Origin: Dysosmobacter sp. Marseille-Q4140
Lineage (GTDB): Bacteria > Bacillota > Clostridia > Oscillospirales > Oscillospiraceae
Length of the DNA: 64,000 bases
Reading direction: 5' to 3'
NCBI GenBank assembly: GCA_018228705.1
Contig: CP073694.1
Location: forward strand, 2,108,001-2,172,000
The translations under genes were made by a program, and so were the position numbers. The notes beneath the pieces were generated by a model, which made no database searches, was not told where the DNA came from, and worked only from the letters and a program-made list of their open reading frames with translations. Shown one piece after another: positions 59,763 through 64,000 of the stretch; the stretch's first letter is position 1; each line of letters opens with the position of its first letter.

Positions 59763-61613
59763 TCACTGATACTGGATCTGAAACGCCGCTTGAGACAACT
59801 GCTCCTGTACCAAGGGCTGATGCTGCTTGCTCAGGGTTAGAAGCGAAAGCCAGGGACAGTCCAGCAGCGGGGTGAGGTCGGTAAGAGGATTGTTTCGCAA
59901 GTCCACATCCGTCATTACGGGCATTTCGGGCAGAAAAGACAGGCCGCTCACCCCTGTTTCCCCGAGATTCAAATAGCGCAGACTGGACAGAAGGGTAAGC
60001 GCCTCCGGGTGAGAGACGGCGCTGCCGTACAGATCCAGATCCCGCAGGGCTTGAAGACCTGTAAAATGAGAGAGGTCTACATCCTGTGTAGCGTACAGCC
60101 GCAGTTCCACCAGTCCGGTCAGTCCCGCCAGGGTATCCGCCGCCCCGCCGGGCAGCTCCCCTACAATCAGTCGGGTGAGATTGGGACAGGACTCCAGCGG
60201 GGAGAAGTCCGTGACCCAGGTGCCCCGCGCGTTCAGGGACTGGATACCGCTCCCCTCAAAGACCTCCACCGAGGTGATGCCGGTCGCTTCCAATGTCACC
60301 TCCTGCAATGCGGTCATCTGGGCCAGTACCTCCGCGGATCGCACAGGGTTTTCCCCCAGGTCCAGCACACGCAGCTCCGTCTGGCCTGCCAGCGGGCTCA
60401 GATCGGAAATCTGGTTTCCTGTGAGACTGAGATACTCCAAGGGCAGCTCCGCCAGGAAGGATACATCCGAGATCTGCTGGTAGTCCAGGATCAGTACCCG
60501 CAGGTTGGTGCACTGTGCCAAAAGCTCCAGGTCGCCGTCACTGATGTCCCCATGGGCGATCTCCACCGCATAGCGGTCGTGGGCGAAGCCAACTCGGTCC
60601 TCGTGCTCCTGAAGAGTGCCCATCAGAGCCTCTCCGCATACCAGCAGTTGCTCCACCTCACCCAGCCGCTCCACGGGGATGGGTTCTCCGTCCTCCAGCT
60701 GTAACTCCTGACGAAGGGCATCCTCCAGCAGAGATGACTGCGGCTGCGCCTCAGTGGCGGAGCCCCACAAAATGCCGAGGATGATCGCCGCACCTGTCAC
60801 GACGGCGGCAGCTGCGGCGCCCCAGCGCAGCCAGCGGTATTTCAGCGCCCGGTACACCGCACGGACAGAGGAATAGCGGTTTTTCGGATCGAAGGCGGTG
60901 CACCGCCGGATCACACGGCGCAGGTATCCGGGGCCCATATCCTGCTTGGAGAGGTCAAAGCTGCCCGTGAGCAAAAAGTGCATCAGGATGCCCAGACTGT
61001 AAAGGTCGGAACGCTGATCCGTCTGCTGATAGCCGAATTGCTCCGGCGGAGCAGTGACCTCGGTCCCAAGGAACACGGTGTCTCCCTGCTGTTCCGGCCG
61101 GTGGCGCCGTGCGGTGCCCAGGTCGATCAGATGGCAGCAGCCTAATGGATCTAAAACCACATTCTGGGGCTTGACATCCCGACAGATGACCGACGGATTT
61201 TGACTGTGCAGATAGCCTAGCACCTGGCACAGGGATAATGCTGCTTCCCGCACTTTGTCCGGGGCAAGGGGACCTTGGGCCGTTACCAGCTCATGGAGGC
61301 TGACACCGTCCACATACTCCCGAACCAGGTATTCCATTCCTTCCCATTCCAAATAGGCCATGGGCTGGGGAAGCTGCGGATGCCGCAATCTGCGTAGCAG
61401 TTCATACTCCTGTTTTAGGGCATCCTCCCGTCCCGCAGGTTGGAGTTTCAGAACCGCTGGCAAACCAGCCCGATCTCGGACCAGGTACACCTGCCGTTCC
61501 CCGTCTTTCAGGCAAGCCTGGGGAATATATTGGGCACTCAGACAGGGAGGCAGCAAAAGATCATCCAGCACCTGAGTCTGATACTCCCGCAAAAACTGTT
61601 CCCGTGCCTCCAT
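59763..61613 (-). CDS. Receptor-like Ser/Thr kinase with extracellular leucine-rich repeats
   Basis: 616 residues. The cytoplasmic kinase (about 25-260) has Lys56 in AVLKLQ, the catalytic loop CRDVKPQN (Asp146), DLG in place of DFG (Asp164) and APPEQF. A single membrane helix at about 262-284 (WGAAAAAVVTGAAIILGILWG) leads to an outside region. There LRR turns of the bacterial type repeat (LRVLILDYQQISDVSFLAEL, LEYLSLTGNQISDLSPLAGQ, LRVLDLGENPV, LRDLDLYGSAV, LRYLNLGETGV). It starts 1 bp after the stop of the HTH gene. The layout resembles plant receptor kinases; the ligand is unknown. Confidence 0.88.
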   Translation of the reverse strand: MEAREQFLREYQTQVLDDLLLPPCLSAQYIPQACLKDGERQVYLVRDRAGLPAVLKLQPAGREDALKQEYELLRRLRHPQLPQPMAYLEWEGMEYLVREYVDGVSLHELVTAQGPLAPDKVREAALSLCQVLGYLHSQNPSVICRDVKPQNVVLDPLGCCHLIDLGTARRHRPEQQGDTVFLGTEVTAPPEQFGYQQTDQRSDLYSLGILMHFLLTGSFDLSKQDMGPGYLRRVIRRCTAFDPKNRYSSVRAVYRALKYRWLRWGAAAAAVVTGAAIILGILWGSATEAQPQSSLLEDALRQELQLEDGEPIPVERLGEVEQLLVCGEALMGTLQEHEDRVGFAHDRYAVEIAHGDISDGDLELLAQCTNLRVLILDYQQISDVSFLAELPLEYLSLTGNQISDLSPLAGQTELRVLDLGENPVRSAEVLAQMTALQEVTLEATGITSVEVFEGSGIQSLNARGTWVTDFSPLESCPNLTRLIVGELPGGAADTLAGLTGLVELRLYATQDVDLSHFTGLQALRDLDLYGSAVSHPEALTLLSSLRYLNLGETGVSGLSFLPEMPVMTDVDLRNNPLTDLTPLLDCPWLSLLTLSKQHQPLVQEQLSQAAFQIQYQ

Positions 61614-61614
61614 A

Positions 61615-62040
61615 TCAACTCTCCCTGGCATAGAGGCTTCGCTCGGGCAGGGAGGCAAGCAGGTCCTCTGTTTCCAGTAGGGTCATGTGCTGGTTCAGGG
61701 CAAAAATCACCGCTGCGTCCCGGCGTATTTTCGGGTAGAGCGCCCCGCAGCCGCCCACCATCAGCAACCGTTGGGCCTCTTTTACATTCAGGGACAGGGA
61801 CAGTGCTGTGCGCAGCAGGATATCCCGGCCCGGGATCCGCTCACCGCGCAAAACCTGATATGCGTAGGATTTGCTGATGTCGGCAGCAGCGATCCACTCT
61901 GGAGCCGATACCCCCGCCAGCTCCAACAGCTCCTGAAGAACCTGCGCGCAGGTGGGCTCCGTCCGCTCCTGGCTTAAAAAGGCCTTGCCGCTCTCTCGGC
62001 CGCGCAGCCTATGGAACAACTTGCTTGTGGTTTCGGGCAT
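61615..62040 (-). CDS. Helix-turn-helix protein coupled to the receptor kinase
   Basis: 141 residues with an Xre-like fold in LQELLELAGVSAPEWIAAADISKSYAYQVLRGERIPGRDILLRTALSLSLNVKEAQRLLMVGG. ATG 62040 follows AGAGAGGGGTAT. Its TGA lies next to the kinase ATG, so the two are co-translated. The protein may be the kinase target, turning an outside signal into gene control; this is inference from gene order. Confidence 0.75.
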   Translation of the reverse strand: MPETTSKLFHRLRGRESGKAFLSQERTEPTCAQVLQELLELAGVSAPEWIAAADISKSYAYQVLRGERIPGRDILLRTALSLSLNVKEAQRLLMVGGCGALYPKIRRDAAVIFALNQHMTLLETEDLLASLPERSLYARES

Positions 62041-62484
62041 ATACCCCTCTCCTCTCCATCATTGCCGCAAGCCTATCCCAGCTAATCGGGCTAAAGAGAC
62101 AGAATTGTCTGATCCCTATTCTGACTCGGATGATCAGTGTCCAAAAAGTAATATCCGATTTCAATGAAGTTCAAGCGAACAGCGTTTTTGCGGATGTCTG
62201 AATGTTCTTGAGGCCTTTGTTTTTTGTAAATCTATGCTACATACACTTTTATTTTTCATTTTACCGTAAAAATAAAAATTGCGCCAGAGGGAAGAAACAA
62301 TCTCCAAATCCATTGCCCTACCCGACCTTTGTTATCATTCGTCTTCTTGATATATTTCCCCACCACTTGGCGCAGTAGGGGCAGTGCAGGATGAATTGTC
62401 TGGCCTGCAAGCAGCACTTGACATTTTCTCGATTGCAAGCTACCATCACGGAAACAAGTCCACCACTTGCGGAAAGAGTTCCCG
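62041..62484. other. Noncoding gap with repeat copy C
   Basis: No gene with a ribosome site was found. 62327-62378 is copy C of the dispersed repeat (TTATCATTCGTCTTCTTGAT and on to CCCCACCACTTGG). The AT-rich stretch 62220-62275 could hold a promoter for the HTH-kinase operon, but no clear one was chosen. Confidence 0.5.
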
Positions 62485-62693
62485 GCTCCGCCCAATGAGC
62501 GGAGCCGGGGACTTGACCAATGCGATGACCAATATCCGGATATCAGCGGGTGGACACAGTGAACAATGACCTTTTGCTCGTTCTGAAAAAGTGAAACCAA
62601 AAGCGCCGGAAAGCGCCTGATAGCAGGGCTTTGACGCACAGACGGATCTTCACTCGCAGGAGGTTACTGGTTCGAGTCCAGCAGTCTCCACCA
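62485..62693. repeat. Right end of element 3 with tRNA-Val attachment copy
   Basis: 62648-62693 matches the 46-nt attachment core with three changes. The 160 bp before it match 39184-39345 (GCGGAGCCGGGGACTTGACC, CCGGATATCAGCGGGTGGAC). It is the far right junction of the tandem array, after which host sequence resumes. Confidence 0.85.
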
Positions 62694-62720
62694 AAAAGTT
62701 TGCCTCAATGAGAAAGCAAG

Positions 62721-62746
62721 AAGCCTGTCCCGAAAGAGACAGGCTT
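62721..62746 (+). terminator. Terminator-like hairpin at the array boundary
   Basis: AAGCCTGTC / GACAGGCTT with an 8-base loop and TCTTTG tail. The partial repeat copy D (TTGTTATCCTTCGTATCGTT) follows at 62770. Confidence 0.55.
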
Positions 62747-62823
62747 TCTTTGCTGTAAAGGTTTTGATTTTGTTATCCTTCGTATCGTTGATACCCTTCT
62801 GTATCAGATAATTGGGAGGAAGA

Positions 62824-64000
62824 TTATTCGTTTGGATAAGGCTCCAGGAAGGCGTGGAAATGGCGCATGGGCAGATTATGGCCCCAGACAATGCGCATGT
62901 TGGGGATATTCTCCCGATCCTCATACAGGGCTTTCACCGCAGCAATCACATAGTCCAGATGCTCCTGGGTCAGGCGGCTGCGGTCGATGGCAAAGCGCAC
63001 CACATTGGCCAGCTCCGCCTGCTGCTCCGGGGTCTTCAGGTCGTACTCCATGGAGTAGTCGCCAAGCTCTGAGACCCGGATACCGTACCGGCGGATCAGC
63101 TCCAGGGAGAAGCCCTCGCCGGCGAAGGTGTCGTGGCCCCGCTTTCCGTCAAAGAATTCGTCCATGTTGATGTACACAGCATGGCCGCCGGCAGGCAGCA
63201 CCACGCCCTTGATCCCGGCCTTGTAGAATCCCTCGGCCAGGTAGTTGCACTGCGCTACACGTTCGCTCATGTAGCCGAAGTTGCAGCTTTCGTACAGGCC
63301 CACGGCCAGGGCCATGATATCCCGGCCGGACATGCCGCCGTAGGAGTCGTTGCCGTAGCAGGAGATCTGCTTGACCTTCAGCAGCACGCCCACGTCGGTC
63401 TTGACGGTGCCGTCGGCGTTGAAGTCGGAGAAGTTCTTCCAGAACAGTCCGCGGTCCCGGAAGGCCAGCATGCCGCCCATGTTGGCGTGGCCGTCCTTCT
63501 TAGCGGACATGGTGAAGGCGTCGCAATAGGAGAACATCTCCGTTGCGATCTCGGCGATGGACTTGTCGGCGTAGCCCTCCTCACTGGTCTTGATAAAGTA
63601 GGCGTTCTCCGCCCAGCGGGCGGCGTCAAAGACCAGGGGGATGTTGTACTTGTGGGCCACCCGATTGATCTCCCGCAGGTTGGCCATGGACACCGCCTGA
63701 CCGCAGATGGGATTGTTGGTGATGCAGGCGAAGACCAGGGGTACGTTCTCCGGCCCCACGCCCTGAATCAGCTGCTCCAGCTTCTCGATGTCCATGTTGC
63801 CCTTGAAGGGGTTCTTCTCGTACCGGCCGCCCTCGGGCACCTGGTAGAGCAGTTCCTTGTCGTACAGGTTCCGGGGAATGGAGCCCATCTGCTTGATGTT
63901 GCCCTCCGTGGTATCGAAATGGCCGTTAGAGGGGATAGTGAACACCTTGCCCGGATGCCGGGCGGAGAGGATATTCCGTACGATTTCCATCAGTACCGAC
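62824..64000 (-). CDS. Tryptophanase/tyrosine phenol-lyase family enzyme, N-terminus outside window
   Basis: The frame is open from the window edge to the stop at 62824; 392 codons are visible and roughly the first 80-110 residues are missing. It is a PLP-dependent beta-eliminating lyase that splits tryptophan to indole, pyruvate and ammonia, or tyrosine to phenol. Motifs seen are SNGHFDTTEGNIKQMGS, ITNNPICGQAVSMANLREIN, VFDAARWAENAYFI, the PLP Lys in MSAKKDGHANMGG, and YGGMSGRDIMALAVGLYES. Tryptophanase is somewhat favoured by overall similarity, but I cannot separate the two on sequence alone. Codon use returns to the GC-rich host type, which marks the end of the mobile region. Confidence 0.88.
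   Translation of the reverse strand, partial: SVLMEIVRNILSARHPGKVFTIPSNGHFDTTEGNIKQMGSIPRNLYDKELLYQVPEGGRYEKNPFKGNMDIEKLEQLIQGVGPENVPLVFACITNNPICGQAVSMANLREINRVAHKYNIPLVFDAARWAENAYFIKTSEEGYADKSIAEIATEMFSYCDAFTMSAKKDGHANMGGMLAFRDRGLFWKNFSDFNADGTVKTDVGVLLKVKQISCYGNDSYGGMSGRDIMALAVGLYESCNFGYMSERVAQCNYLAEGFYKAGIKGVVLPAGGHAVYINMDEFFDGKRGHDTFAGEGFSLELIRRYGIRVSELGDYSMEYDLKTPEQQAELANVVRFAIDRSRLTQEHLDYVIAAVKALYEDRENIPNMRIVWGHNLPMRHFHAFLEPYPNE

Noticed and set aside
1..64000. CRISPR array
   Set aside because: No regularly spaced short repeats with unique spacers were seen on reading the window.

Overview
The window looks like a chromosome segment of a strictly anaerobic, GC-rich Gram-positive of the Clostridia (Oscillospiraceae-like). 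The signs are strong Shine-Dalgarno sites, a single-chain pyruvate:ferredoxin oxidoreductase, a Tn4451-type serine transposase with TnpV, and GC-rich third codon positions in host genes. The lineage is inference; no ribosomal gene is present.

Host region (1-17.6 kb). A cut ABC permease gene and a LacI-type regulator diverge from a control region with two matching operators. Next come an Xre regulator with a membrane domain, an NCS2 purine/uracil-type permease, a secreted PepSY protein and a membrane protein with a lytic-transglycosylase-like tail. From 7.7 to 13.4 kb lies a sugar-acid module: an IclR regulator, a DapA-family aldolase, an HpcH/HpaI aldolase, a KdgT permease and a two-subunit UxaA-family lyase. 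Two of its transcription units carry the same TTCCG-N5-CGGAA operator. Pyruvate:ferredoxin oxidoreductase follows, and can take pyruvate made by the aldolases. A tRNA-Met, tRNA-Glu, tRNA-Val cluster closes the region.

Mobile region (17.5-62.7 kb). The last 46 nt of tRNA-Val recur at 39346, 54167 and 62648, so elements are stacked in tandem on this tRNA. Element 1 (17.5-39.4 kb) holds a two-gene cassette of unknown function wedged beside the integrase, then integrase, excisionase, a Sel1-fused relaxase, a replication/HTH protein, and an MmeI-like restriction-modification gene broken by an amber codon and an IS1182-type insertion. It also holds a damaged IS3 element, a ComDE-like decarboxylase with a TRAP transporter and a PucR regulator, and a decayed HEPN/MNT pair. 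Element 2 (39.4-54.2 kb) is Tn4451-like: TnpX, TnpV, and an ECF importer with two ABC exporter-type half transporters between AraC and DtxR regulators. This part resembles siderophore uptake. It ends with sigma-like proteins, one fused in frame to a BlaR1-type M56 metallopeptidase. Element 3 (54.2-62.7 kb) has a decayed integrase, a lipoprotein, two beta-helix lipoproteins (one with an amber codon) and a receptor-like Ser/Thr kinase with extracellular leucine-rich repeats plus an HTH partner. A tryptophanase-family gene runs off the right edge.

The most original candidates are the 17.8-20.2 kb two-gene cassette, the sigma-M56 fusion, and the mobile ComDE-TRAP-PucR catabolic unit.
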